From: Bodo saltans
Taxonomy: Eukaryota > Euglenozoa > Kinetoplastea > Eubodonida > Bodonidae
Assembly (NCBI GenBank): GCA_001460835.1
Contig: CYKH01001165.1
Location: 1-64,000 of the forward strand
Length of the DNA stretch: 64,000 nucleotides
Reading direction: 5' to 3'
The notes below the pieces were generated by a model, which was given only the letters and a program-made list of their open reading frames with translations, ran no database searches and was not told the DNA's origin. Made by a program: the position numbers and the translations under genes. This document shows, piece by piece, positions 46,325-55,512 of this stretch. The number at the start of each line of letters is the position of its first letter. Within the stretch, counting starts at the first letter, position 1.

Positions 46325-49002
46325 ATGTCCGACTTCCGACGCTCCTCTGTGTATTCAACGCAGCCTACGCAGCAGCACCGTCGTTCCTTAGCGGGAAGTT
46401 TGGGCGGCCACCGCAACAGTCGCAGCCGGAGCCAATCTGCAGTGCGCGACAATGTTCAGGACATTCGACGCCACGTGACCACCGTTGCTCAGAACTCTCA
46501 AGCACTCGCTGAAAAGTTCACTGAGCAGTTAAGAAAATACAAGTCCTTTGCTCCTATCTTCGCCAGTGGTGGCGTGTACGCGCAGGACAGCCCAACCACC
46601 AGCCAACAGGCAATGCACTCCATTGACCAAATCTTAGACACTCGTGCGTCGTTCCTTGTGCGTAACATGACGCACCATCGCATTGTGCAGTCTAGCATCC
46701 CTCAGCAAGTCGCCGATCCTCGAACACGGTTGGCGGCGTTAGACAGTGCGCTGGAAGGCATCATCGGGTCGCTCAACGCAGCGGGAGGACCAATGGCGCC
46801 TCACCCACCTGCTGATGCTGCAGGTCCTGATGACGCGTTCCTTGTATGGCTGCAGGAGAATCCCAATGCGTCGCATGAAGAGCGTAACGCGGAACAGCGC
46901 CGTCGGCATGCTGAGAAAGTTGATGCTGAGCGGGCCTCCCGAGCTAAATATCTTCGCAAGTGGCATGCTGAGTTAGAATTGGCGCTCGCAGAAGACGCAG
47001 CAAATTCTGCCCCGCTGCAATCAGATCAACTTGAAGCTGAAACTGTCGTCGCGCCACGACCTCCTCCTCGTAAGCCGCCCGCGCACGAAGTCGAATTGCA
47101 AACCATCGCGTGGAACGTTTTTCAAAATGGGCTAACCGCCATCAATAAAAACGCACGTAGATTGAGCCTTCAAGCAGTGACAGGCGATCCTGAGGAGGCA
47201 GAGGCCCTTCACCATTGGGTCGAAGGGGAGTGGATCGGCCACACACACCGCCACGAAGCAGCTGCTCTGTGTATTCAGTGTGCATTCCGCTGCTACCGCT
47301 CAAAGAAAGCAGTCCACCGTGCACGGTACCTTCGGCAACAAATGCACATGGAACAGTTAAAGTCTGAAGAAGAGGCCATGTATGCGTGGAAGGTCGCTGT
47401 GGAGGTGATGTCAGATGAGGCCAACGGCCGCCATCAAGACGGTGCCAACGGAGACGGGCAGATAGATAAAACCCTTGAAGTGATTCATTTCTTTATGGAG
47501 CGAATGACGGCGAAGGGGCTGCGCAGGCGTGCAGCGAAGAATGAATCTGCATCACGCCGTTTCGAAGACGAGTCATTTGCCGCACAACGCATTCAGTCCG
47601 TCTACCGTGGGCATCGAGGTCGTGTGCTCGTCAAAGAGTTACGGAACCCTGAAATCCGCAAGCGGCGAACAGCTGTCTTACAGAATGGAGCAGCGACTGT
47701 GATTCAGTCGGTCTGGCGTCGATATGCAACGAAGAAGCGCCTGAGGCTCATGAAGTGCTCATCGGTCACCATTCAATGTTGCATTCGTCGACACTTTGCC
47801 TGTAAGCGCCTCGCTGCTCTCCGCCGTGCATCTCGTGAGGCAGGTAACCACGCTCTGATGATGTTTGCTGCGTCAAGAATATCATCCTTCTTGCGGCGCA
47901 GCATTGCCATCCGCCGACGTCGCTACAGCAACAACATTCAACAGATTGCGCTGATTCATCGGTTTGCCTCTGGACTCCGAGCTCGTGTGTCCCTCCGACG
48001 CTGCCAAGCTGTTGGGGATTCTTGCGGCGCAGCATTGCCATCCGCCGACGTCGCTACAACAACAACATTCCGCAGATTGCGCTCATTCATCGGTTTGCCT
48101 CTGGATTTCGAGCTCGTGTGTCCCTCCGACGCTGCCAAGCTGTTGGGGCAGCTGCCGTCATTCGTCGAGTTATGACAGGTTATGCCACCAGGCGTGGTGT
48201 CTGTTCATCACGTCAACTAGTAATGAAGGAGGCGCACCAGGCGCGTGTCTCGGAGCTGCGCCTCAAGTCCGTTGCTTCCATTCAACGAATTGTGCGAGGA
48301 TTCTTAGGCCGTCGCCGAGCGCGTCAACTGAGGCGCTTGGCAGCCGAAGACGATGCAGCTGCGCAGCAACACGACGCTGCCACGGTAGTGCAATCATGGT
48401 ATCGCGGCGTCCAAGTTCGCTCCAGGCCAACCAGTGCAAACGTCAGCGCAGCTCCCGTCAGTGACAACGAGAACGATAACAGTTCGAGTGCCCATCAGCT
48501 TGAGGGTATTCACGTGCAGGAAGAGCAGCAGGTAGGCAGCGGCGTGCACATGGAGGTGCCCAACGCTGATGTCGAACTGCCAGCCGGAACACAGCAACTC
48601 CACGACGACGTTCGTGAGGACGCCGCAAAGATAATTCAAGACTTTTACCTCAATCGCATTCGATTGCGAAAGGTCGCCAATACGATCAAGCGTGCTGGTG
48701 CGGTTGTGTACCGTTTTATGAGGCGCGCGGCCGCTCAGCGTATTGTGGAACGGAAGCGGAGCGAACCACCTCGTGTAGCAAATCGCGACAACGCCGCAAC
48801 GTCCATTCAGTTAGCTGTGCGTGCATACCAAGCACGGGCCCTCATTGCCCAGTTGAAGTCCAAGCGTGAAGCAGTGTATCTTTTTGTTCAACAGAACGAG
48901 GCCGCACATGTTGTGACGAGGTTTATGCGTCACCTAGCGACCCGAAGAAAGACCGAAGCGAAGAAGCTGCAGCAAAGCAATTCTGAAGAAGGACGCGAGT
49001 AG
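46325..49002 (+). CDS. IQ-motif protein, frame interrupted by a 131-bp tandem duplication
   Basis: Calmodulin-binding type protein with many IQ motifs. The N-terminal third is Ser/Arg-rich then helical. IQ-like motifs begin near 47262 (AALCIQCAFRCYRSKK), 47578 (AAQRIQSVYRGHRG), 47691 (AATVIQSVWRRYATKK), 47760 (VTIQCCIRRHFACKR) and 47874, and continue in the second frame near 48150 (AAVIRRVMTGYATRR), 48276 (VASIQRIVRGFLGRRRA), 48380, 48622, 48690, 48792 and 48900. IQ motifs usually bind calmodulin or centrin; multiple IQs fit a flagellar or basal-body protein, which is inference. The frame changes in a 131-bp imperfect duplication (47888-48149); counted as one copy the gene would be an 848-residue frame. 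No motor or kinase domain is seen. Confidence 0.8.
47888..48149. repeat. 131-bp imperfect tandem duplication
   Basis: Copy one 47888-48018, copy two 48019-48149, differing at about six or seven sites. Both encode a RRSIAIRRRRY / IALIHRFASG segment. Its length is not a multiple of three, so it shifts the frame of the IQ gene. Confidence 0.95.
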
Positions 49003-49074
49003 AATGCATGTACCATCACATCTTGAAAGCACATCAGACTTTTGAACAAAGTTTTCTGGCATCGACGTAGAAAC

Positions 49075-49094
49075 AATTATTATTTTCTTTGTAG
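49075..49094 (+). promoter_or_regulatory. probable trans-splice acceptor
   Basis: TTATTATTTTCTTTGTAG ends at 49094, with another AG in TAATAG at 49100. The ATG at 49112 is the first after both. Confidence 0.6.
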
Positions 49095-49111
49095 TAATAG
49101 GTCCCAGCAAC

Positions 49112-50506
49112 ATGTTTAGAACTCAAATCCTTAAAACGGCTCCAAAAGAGCTGTCTCACTACACAAGTCGTCTCAACCCTGGTATTGGCCGTGCGCATAA
49201 GCTGCTGCTAGATCGGGGTCAAGGCAGCTACTTGTATGATGCCAGCGGCAAGAAATACTTGGACTTAGCGTGTGGCATTGGCGTCACCAATTTGGGTCAC
49301 TGCCACCCTCGCCTTGTCAAGGTCGTTCAAAATCAAGCCGCAAAGCTGTGGCATGGGCAGCTCTGCCATGGCGTTCATACCGCAATGGCTGACCTTATCG
49401 AAGAAATGCAAACCATCCTCCCCGAGCAGCTGAACAGTCTGATGTTCTCGAGCACTGGCGCTGAGGCGGTGGAGACCGCATTGAAGATTGCACGCAGCTC
49501 CACTGGTCGTCAAAATGTAGTTGTCATGCAAGGTGGGTTCCATGGTCGCACGAATGCCTGCTTGTCGCTCACAACCTCCAAGTACGTGTATGCCCAAACA
49601 ACTCGCCCACTCATGCCTGGCGTTGTAGTGGCGCCGCCCCCATACGCAACTCAGCTACATATTGACAACGACACCGATGTGGAAGTGATGTCGAAGCGCT
49701 GCTTAGCGGTGTTGGAGGACCTGATCCATCAAGCCAGCCACCCCTCCGAGGTGGCGATGCTCCTTGTTGAACCAGTGCTGGGTGAGGGTGGTTATCTTCC
49801 GCTCCCTGCTGTGTACCTGAGAGGGTTACGCCAAGTGTGTGACAAGTACGGCATCCTCTTGACCTTCGACGAAGTGCAAACCGGCTTTATGCGCACAGGC
49901 TCCTTCTTCGCCTTCAATCAATTTCAAGTGATGCCAGACATCCTGATCTTCGCAAAAGGCATTGCCAATGGTCTCCCCCTGGCCGGTGTCGCAACGAGGC
50001 AGGAGATCGCTAACAAGTGTCCAGTAGGCACACATGGTGGTACCTATGCAGGCAACGCTCTTGCGTGTGCCTCGGCTGCCGAAGTAATCCGAGTCATGAA
50101 AGAGGAGAAGATCTTTGACAACGTCGCAGAGCGGAATGTTCAGTTTATGGATGCCCTCAAGAACTTCGCACGTGAGCCCAACTCACCTATCACCGAAATC
50201 CGAGGAAGGGGGCTCATGATTGGTATTCAGTTCGACGCTGCTGCTGGTTTCGCCTCTGCAGTTGTCAACGCTGCAGTGGAACGTGGCCTCGTCCTCCTGA
50301 ACACGTCCAAGTACGAAGTGCTGCGTCTTATTCCCCCGCTCAATATTACCAAAGAGGAAACAGACGAGGCCCTGCAAAAGCTGTTTGACTCCATTCGAGC
50401 AGTGTCAAAAGATTTCAAGGTCACCAGCAACGGTGGCTCTGTGAAGCCTTGTTGCCCCACGGCATGCTACGGTGGCAACCAACCTTGCCGCTGGTTGCGC
50501 GTGTAA
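49112..50506 (+). CDS. class III PLP-dependent aminotransferase (GABA/ornithine/acetylornithine type)
   Basis: Pyridoxal-phosphate omega-amino-acid transaminase. The 464-residue protein shows the fold-type I class III pattern: LDLACGIGVTNLGHCHPRL, MFSSTGAEAVETALKIAR (phosphate-binding), GGFHGRT, LLVEPVLGEGGY, LTFDEVQTGFMRTG (Asp that contacts the PLP nitrogen) and the Schiff-base lysine K282 in FAKGIANGLPLAGV. GTHGGTYAGNALA and RGRGLMIGIQF also fit. The N terminus (MFRTQILKTAPKELSHYTSRL) is basic and could be a mitochondrial presequence. The length and LPLAGV segment lean towards 4-aminobutyrate aminotransferase, but ornithine or acetylornithine enzymes cannot be excluded. The C terminus adds a Cys-rich end (CCPTACYGGNQPCRW) not usual for the family. 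Confidence 0.88.
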   Translation: MFRTQILKTAPKELSHYTSRLNPGIGRAHKLLLDRGQGSYLYDASGKKYLDLACGIGVTNLGHCHPRLVKVVQNQAAKLWHGQLCHGVHTAMADLIEEMQTILPEQLNSLMFSSTGAEAVETALKIARSSTGRQNVVVMQGGFHGRTNACLSLTTSKYVYAQTTRPLMPGVVVAPPPYATQLHIDNDTDVEVMSKRCLAVLEDLIHQASHPSEVAMLLVEPVLGEGGYLPLPAVYLRGLRQVCDKYGILLTFDEVQTGFMRTGSFFAFNQFQVMPDILIFAKGIANGLPLAGVATRQEIANKCPVGTHGGTYAGNALACASAAEVIRVMKEEKIFDNVAERNVQFMDALKNFAREPNSPITEIRGRGLMIGIQFDAAAGFASAVVNAAVERGLVLLNTSKYEVLRLIPPLNITKEETDEALQKLFDSIRAVSKDFKVTSNGGSVKPCCPTACYGGNQPCRWLRV

Positions 50507-50640
50507 GGTTCGATTGTTTTTTGTCGCGTGTGACAAGGGTGGAGTTCTCGATTCTTCAATGTTCGTACTGTGTTCCCACCAAATGAAGTTTATCGGACGG
50601 ACCTGTGGATGAATTGTGTGTTCAACAATACTCTTTGCCA

Positions 50641-50660
50641 GATTTTCTCCGTGTTTCAAG
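50641..50660 (+). promoter_or_regulatory. probable trans-splice acceptor
   Basis: GATTTTCTCCGTGTTTCAAG ends at 50660, fourteen bases before the ATG at 50675. Confidence 0.6.
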
Positions 50661-50674
50661 AGTAGACTGCACAC

Positions 50675-51535
50675 ATGACATCAGCCCCCCTCTCAGCTGA
50701 GGCACTAGAATTCGCCTTGGCGGTTGCAATGGAGGCCGCAAAGAAGGCCGCCCATTTGATAGATCAGTGTATCGAGCAGCGTGCCGATCAGCCCCTTGAG
50801 ATTGAAGAGAAGTCTAGCTCTGCCGACCTTGTGACCCAGTACGACACGATGTGCGAGGAAGTTGTCTTGGCAATGCTGCAAGAGAAAACACCCACATACG
50901 AAATCATCAGCGAGGAAACCAGAAACGACATTCCGATGACCGATGGGCCAACGTGGGTAGTAGATCCCGTTGACGGCACCACAGGCTTCGTCCATGGCTC
51001 ATTCGATTGCGGCGTCTCCATTGGCCTGTGCTTGAACAAGCAGCCCATTCTTGGCGTCGTGATTCTCCCCCGTCTCGGTGAAACGTTCCACGCAGTCGTC
51101 GGCCAAGGCGCGTTCCGCAATGGTAAGCGCATCCACGCCTCAGGCTGCACAGAGCTGACCAAGTCCATTGTCTGCACGCACACCGCTTACAACCGCAGCG
51201 AGGCGTCGGTCAACAGCATCATGGATATTAACCGCGAGCTGGCGTTGATGAGGGTCCACGCGATTCGCTCGTACGGAAGTGCAGCCATGGACATGTGCTC
51301 CGTAGCCTGCGGTCGCCTTGACATGTACTTCGAGGTCGGCATTCAGGCGTGGGATATGGCCGCTGGGGCTATCATTATCCGAGAGGCGGGTGGCTTTGTG
51401 CACTCCTTGGACCGCAACGACGCCTTCGATATTGAGGCGAAATCAATGATCTGTGGCTCGTCGCTCGCGTTAACAAAGGTCGCGATTGAGTTGTCAGCTA
51501 AATACAACTACCGCGCTGCGGTTTTGGAGTCTTGA
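50675..51535 (+). CDS. inositol monophosphatase family enzyme
   Basis: Mg-dependent, lithium-sensitive phosphatase family (IMPase), hydrolysing inositol monophosphates in inositol recycling. The 286-residue length is typical. The metal-site motifs are present: Glu in IISEETR, the DPVDGTTGFVHG motif with both Asp residues, and AWDMAAG near residue 230. GQGAFRNGKRI and SYGSAAMDMCSVACGRLD also match. The motif reads TTGF where most IMPases have TTNF, a minor difference. No targeting signal is evident. Related sugar-phosphate or PAP phosphatases share the same motifs, but the sequence is closest to IMPase by eye. Confidence 0.92.
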   Translation: MTSAPLSAEALEFALAVAMEAAKKAAHLIDQCIEQRADQPLEIEEKSSSADLVTQYDTMCEEVVLAMLQEKTPTYEIISEETRNDIPMTDGPTWVVDPVDGTTGFVHGSFDCGVSIGLCLNKQPILGVVILPRLGETFHAVVGQGAFRNGKRIHASGCTELTKSIVCTHTAYNRSEASVNSIMDINRELALMRVHAIRSYGSAAMDMCSVACGRLDMYFEVGIQAWDMAAGAIIIREAGGFVHSLDRNDAFDIEAKSMICGSSLALTKVAIELSAKYNYRAAVLES

Positions 51536-51672
51536 TGTGGTGTGATAACATGCTAGAAGTAGCTCGCTCCTCCTCTTTGTTAAGTACGCCTCTTGTCAAG
51601 GTCCATGTGCGTTTATTTCCTTCAGTTTCATTATTGTGACAAGTAATTTTGAAGAATTTTCGCGCGCACACG

Positions 51673-52464
51673 ATGAGCTCGGAAAATAACGACTATGCAC
51701 TAAGTGTTGCTCAGCGCAACGAAATTCTTCAGGAGCAAGCACAAGCACCGTTGATTTCTGGACCTCAGATTTTGAGCGCAAACCCGACAACGTGCATCCT
51801 TGCAAATGATGTCAACTCAGTCCCCTCCATGGCAGCGAAGCTTCTTCGTATTCTCCCAAGGTACCGAGCAATCCACTACCTTCGACGTGACGGGTCGTGT
51901 TTCTATCGCGCCGCCATGTTTGGGTTACTGAGCGCAGCTGTTGCGAGCGACAATGTTCTTGAAGCGTTGCTTGAGATCTGTAAGCACACACGCGAGAGCA
52001 TCGTGGCCCGCTTCTCTGACTATGCTGCGGACTTTTGCGACGTAGTGGAGGATTGTCTGGAGAACATCAAATCCAACGTCATACGCTCGTCGGTTGATCT
52101 CCACCGGTATGTGACTTCCCCCGACAACGCTGAGTATGTTGTCTTCTTTGCGCGCTACGCCGTGGCGTGTTATCTCATGAAGCACGAAGACGATTTGTTT
52201 CCTTTTGTTGCCGCTGAACACGAAAAGTACAGCTGTATGGACGAGTTTTGCAAAGGTGAGGTGGAGGTGGTAGGGCAGGATTGCGACCACCTGCACATTG
52301 TTGCGTTTGCACGCACATTTCAAACGGCATGTGCACTGGAGTATCTTGATGCCTCTGCAGGAGATGCAATTGCACACATTGTGGGCCCAGAGGATGTCAC
52401 GCCCATCACAACAGTCTCGTTGCTTTACCGACCAGGTCACTACGACCTGTTGATCCCAGCATAG
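51673..52464 (+). CDS. otubain-like deubiquitinase (peptidase C65, OTU superfamily)
   Basis: Cysteine protease that cleaves ubiquitin chains. The 263-residue protein has the otubain layout: an N-terminal helical ubiquitin-binding stretch, the catalytic loop YLRRDGSCFYRAAMF with D73 and nucleophile C76, the middle helices (VVFFARYAVACYLM and FPFVAAEHEKY), and the C-terminal catalytic His H256 in YRPGHYDLLI. The length matches OTUB1/OTUB2 (271/234). The usual RGDGNCFYRA reads RRDGSCFYRA here, so the catalytic Asp and Cys are kept. The start at 51673 (MSSENNDYA) is chosen because the preceding in-frame codons have no convincing ATG after the acceptor region at about 51620-51645. Confidence 0.92.
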   Translation: MSSENNDYALSVAQRNEILQEQAQAPLISGPQILSANPTTCILANDVNSVPSMAAKLLRILPRYRAIHYLRRDGSCFYRAAMFGLLSAAVASDNVLEALLEICKHTRESIVARFSDYAADFCDVVEDCLENIKSNVIRSSVDLHRYVTSPDNAEYVVFFARYAVACYLMKHEDDLFPFVAAEHEKYSCMDEFCKGEVEVVGQDCDHLHIVAFARTFQTACALEYLDASAGDAIAHIVGPEDVTPITTVSLLYRPGHYDLLIPA

Positions 52465-52560
52465 CGCCCAAGAACTCTTTCATTATTATTTACGCTTTGT
52501 GATCACAACGAATTTTGAGGCTCATCGGTTCTCGATGTCACTGATATCTTCAAAATTTTA

Positions 52561-52581
52561 ATGTTTCCTTTTTATTTCAAG
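52561..52581 (+). promoter_or_regulatory. polypyrimidine tract and probable trans-splice acceptor
   Basis: TTTCCTTTTTATTTCAAG ends at 52581. It lies after the upstream in-frame ATG at 52561, so translation most likely begins at 52612. Confidence 0.65.
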
Positions 52582-52611
52582 AAAGTTAGTGACACCTTAT
52601 CGACTCTAGTG

Positions 52612-55365
52612 ATGGTGGGCGGATTATTTGGAAAGAAGAAGTCCGAGGAGAAAGAGAAAGAGAAGAGCCCAGCTGCAGTATCGCCAACCTCATCTGTGCC
52701 GGAAAATAACGACATGTTTGGTGGGATGGCAGCGAAGTCTCGTCGCAAGCGTGGTGCGACAACTGTCGATGGTCCTGCCACAGCAGAAGCACCCCCTGCT
52801 GAAGTAGCGCCTCCACCGGAGCCTTCTGAGAAATCATCTGAGGCGGCTGACGAGCCGAAACCATTTTTCTCGAGATTTAGTGTAGCTCAAGGCCCCCCTA
52901 TTGAGGAGCAAGAGGACCCTGCAGACGCAGCCCTCCGACGCCGCCTCGAACGTTTCTATGAAGAGTACAATCCTTCGAAGCTTTCTCAAATCGATCAAAC
53001 GATCAAACAGTTTAAAGGCAAAGAGACCGAACTATTCACTGCATTGGTCACCAAGTACGGGCCAGAGCCTGCAGAGCTCAAGAAGGACAATGTCAAGGCG
53101 AAGGTGGTGGTGATCGAGGAAGCTACCTTGGAGACAAAAGCAGATTCAACTGGGTTTGGCTGGGGGAACAACGATGCGGCCAGCGCCGACGGTGCTGGTG
53201 GTTGGGGTGCTGCCTCAGAGCACAGTGCTGCAGGTGAGTGGGGAGCGGGCCAAGCAACTGGGTTTACGTTCGGAGGCAACGATGCAGCATCGGCAACTGG
53301 CGGCTTTGGGTTCGCAGCAGACGCACCCGCCACTGGAGGATTCGGCTTCACTTCCACTGAAGAGCCCACGTCTGGTGGCTTCGGATTCGCGACGGCAACA
53401 GAGACCACAACAGAGGCTGCACCATCGGGTTTTGCATTCAAATCTGAAGCTGAGGAAACTCCCGCTAAGGGATTTGGATTCGCTACTCCTGCTGATGAAG
53501 CCCCCGCTAGTGAATCGGAAGACTCTGACGACGAGCCAACGCTCAATGAGCGGCATCGAGCTGAAGTTCGTGACCATCAAGGTGATGTGTTAGAAAGCAA
53601 ACAATTGCTTGCCGATGCCATTACGCAAGTCGCAGACGCGATTGTAACTCGCCAGCGCTTACTAGCGACATATTCGACGGTTGAATCAGAAATCGACGCC
53701 TGTATTGCCAAGGAAGAGTTTGAACGCGCTGAGGAGCTCAACAACGAGCTTGAGATCATCGCAACTCGCACCTCGGAACTTGATGACACTGAACGGCAAG
53801 GTGAAGCTCAAATTGCCACGTTGGTCGCAAAGTTATCGTCCAGCGTCACGTCACTGGCGGAGATGTACTCCCGGCACCGCCAAGAGCTCCTTGACTCTAA
53901 AGTGGAAGAAGAGCGACGCGTCAACAAATACATCACTGAAACTTCATCGAGGCTAGACACCCAATCCGAGAAGATTGCCGCTTCACTGGATAGGGCGAAC
54001 CGCACACTGCACAACACAGAACAAGAAGTGATGAACATCGAACAGCGGCACCAAAAGCTTCAAGAGAAGATTGGCGAGCAAACAAAAGGTCTTCGAGACA
54101 CCCTCTCGACAACGACAAAAGAGAAGGAAACGCTCGACAATGAAATTCGTGACCTTGAGGCGAAGTTGCAACTAAAGAGGAGACAAAGTGCAGAGAAGAA
54201 ACTTCAACTAAGTGAACTTAGTGATAAACTGAAGATCATTATGGACGACTTTGCAGAGACTGTCGACGAGGTGTCCCGTCAGTTGAAGGACGAAACGTTA
54301 AAGCGCTGTGATGCCCAAGCCGTTGTGGATGACATCACCCTGCAAGAAGAGCAGTTGTTGCGCGAGCAGAAGCGGTTCCATGAGGACAGAGATGCGATGC
54401 TGTCATCACTCCAACAGAATCACGCTAAGATTGAGCGATACCATGTGATTGCTGCAGAAATGGCAACGGATGTCCCTTTGGAAATTTCAAATTACGTCAA
54501 GGCAACTGTGCAGGGACTGTTCGCTGCACGTGCACCTGGCCGCTCTGTGCTGGCTGCCAATCCTTCAGCGACAGCGGAAGGGCCCCTGGCCGCACTCAGA
54601 CAGATGGAGGCCAAACTGCGTCAGTTGGAGCTTGACCTTCAATCGAACCAAGCAACAGAGGCCTCTCTCACTGTGCGGCTTCAAGATAGCCGCAAGAGCC
54701 TTCCGCTGCTCGAGGCAGCGAAGAAAGCCGCTGCTCAAGCAAAACAGTTTAAGGAAGCTCAGGCAAAGACGGAGGAAATCAAACGGCTTGGTGAGGACGC
54801 AGCCGAGTGCGAAATAGGACTACAGTCGGCGAGAACATCTATCGAAAGCTTAAAGGAAGACATTGCTTGCACACATTTATCTATCGAAAGGGAGAGCAAG
54901 AACGCCGCCGCTTCCATAGCAGAATTCAAGAATCGCTACGTGAGCAGTCTTGCACAGTCTGCCCGCTTCCGCGCTGCAACTCAACTTAACGTGCTTCGAT
55001 TGGATGCTGAGGAACTGACCAACGACGATGACCTTGCCAACGCCTGTGAGGCGCTGCATCATGCCTTGACGTTAGAAGCTAGCACGCTGCCAACTGATGG
55101 AGACGCCGCAGTCGAAGACATCATTGAGGAGGACACAAGGGTTGAGAGCGAGACGGACGATGCACACCCGGCAGTCGTCGAAGACAATGACGCTGAGGTG
55201 GATCCTGAAGAACACGAGGAGATTAGCGTGGAGGAACTACAATCGAAGCTCGCAGAAGCGGAGGAAGAACTCGCCAGTGCCGTAGAGGCTGAAAACTACG
55301 AGTTGTGCGACGAAATTCAGTCCAGGATCGATGCTCTGCAGGTGAAAATTGATGCCTCCGCCTAG
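52612..55365 (+). CDS. coiled-coil protein with GFGF repeats and UVR-like motifs
   Basis: A 917-residue protein starting MVGGLFGKKKSEEK. Residues of about 115-160 carry a short motif seen in many kinetoplastid proteins (FYEEYNPSKL, then KYGPEP). Residues of about 180-290 hold some eight Gly-Phe units (GFGWG, GFTFGG, GFGFAA, GFGFTS, GFGFAT, GFAFKS), low complexity and FG-like. From about residue 320 to the end the protein is coiled coil. Within it are UVR-type helical hairpins: IDACIAKEEFERAEELNNEL near residue 365, KAAAQAKQFKEAQAKTEEIK near 710 and LASAVEAENYELCDEIQSRI at the C terminus. UVR motifs mediate protein contacts in UvrB/C and occur in several flagellar proteins. FG-like repeats also occur in nucleoporins, so a pore or flagellar role are both open. 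Confidence 0.85.
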   Translation: MVGGLFGKKKSEEKEKEKSPAAVSPTSSVPENNDMFGGMAAKSRRKRGATTVDGPATAEAPPAEVAPPPEPSEKSSEAADEPKPFFSRFSVAQGPPIEEQEDPADAALRRRLERFYEEYNPSKLSQIDQTIKQFKGKETELFTALVTKYGPEPAELKKDNVKAKVVVIEEATLETKADSTGFGWGNNDAASADGAGGWGAASEHSAAGEWGAGQATGFTFGGNDAASATGGFGFAADAPATGGFGFTSTEEPTSGGFGFATATETTTEAAPSGFAFKSEAEETPAKGFGFATPADEAPASESEDSDDEPTLNERHRAEVRDHQGDVLESKQLLADAITQVADAIVTRQRLLATYSTVESEIDACIAKEEFERAEELNNELEIIATRTSELDDTERQGEAQIATLVAKLSSSVTSLAEMYSRHRQELLDSKVEEERRVNKYITETSSRLDTQSEKIAASLDRANRTLHNTEQEVMNIEQRHQKLQEKIGEQTKGLRDTLSTTTKEKETLDNEIRDLEAKLQLKRRQSAEKKLQLSELSDKLKIIMDDFAETVDEVSRQLKDETLKRCDAQAVVDDITLQEEQLLREQKRFHEDRDAMLSSLQQNHAKIERYHVIAAEMATDVPLEISNYVKATVQGLFAARAPGRSVLAANPSATAEGPLAALRQMEAKLRQLELDLQSNQATEASLTVRLQDSRKSLPLLEAAKKAAAQAKQFKEAQAKTEEIKRLGEDAAECEIGLQSARTSIESLKEDIACTHLSIERESKNAAASIAEFKNRYVSSLAQSARFRAATQLNVLRLDAEELTNDDDLANACEALHHALTLEASTLPTDGDAAVEDIIEEDTRVESETDDAHPAVVEDNDAEVDPEEHEEISVEELQSKLAEAEEELASAVEAENYELCDEIQSRIDALQVKIDASA

Positions 55366-55469
55366 ATGACTTCAAGGTGCTCTGCACATTAGCAAGATAA
55401 TTTTATCACATGGTGCATAATTTTGTAAGCATCACGAAGTCCTTGAAAGTTCTTGCTGGACGATGCAGA

Positions 55470-55503
55470 TTCACTTTTTCTTTTCTTTTTTGCGTTCTTT
55501 TAG
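55470..55503 (+). promoter_or_regulatory. polypyrimidine tract and probable trans-splice acceptor
   Basis: A strong T/C-rich run ends in TTCTTTTAG at 55503; the ATG at 55513 is the first after it. Confidence 0.75.
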
Positions 55504-55512
55504 AGGCTTCAA

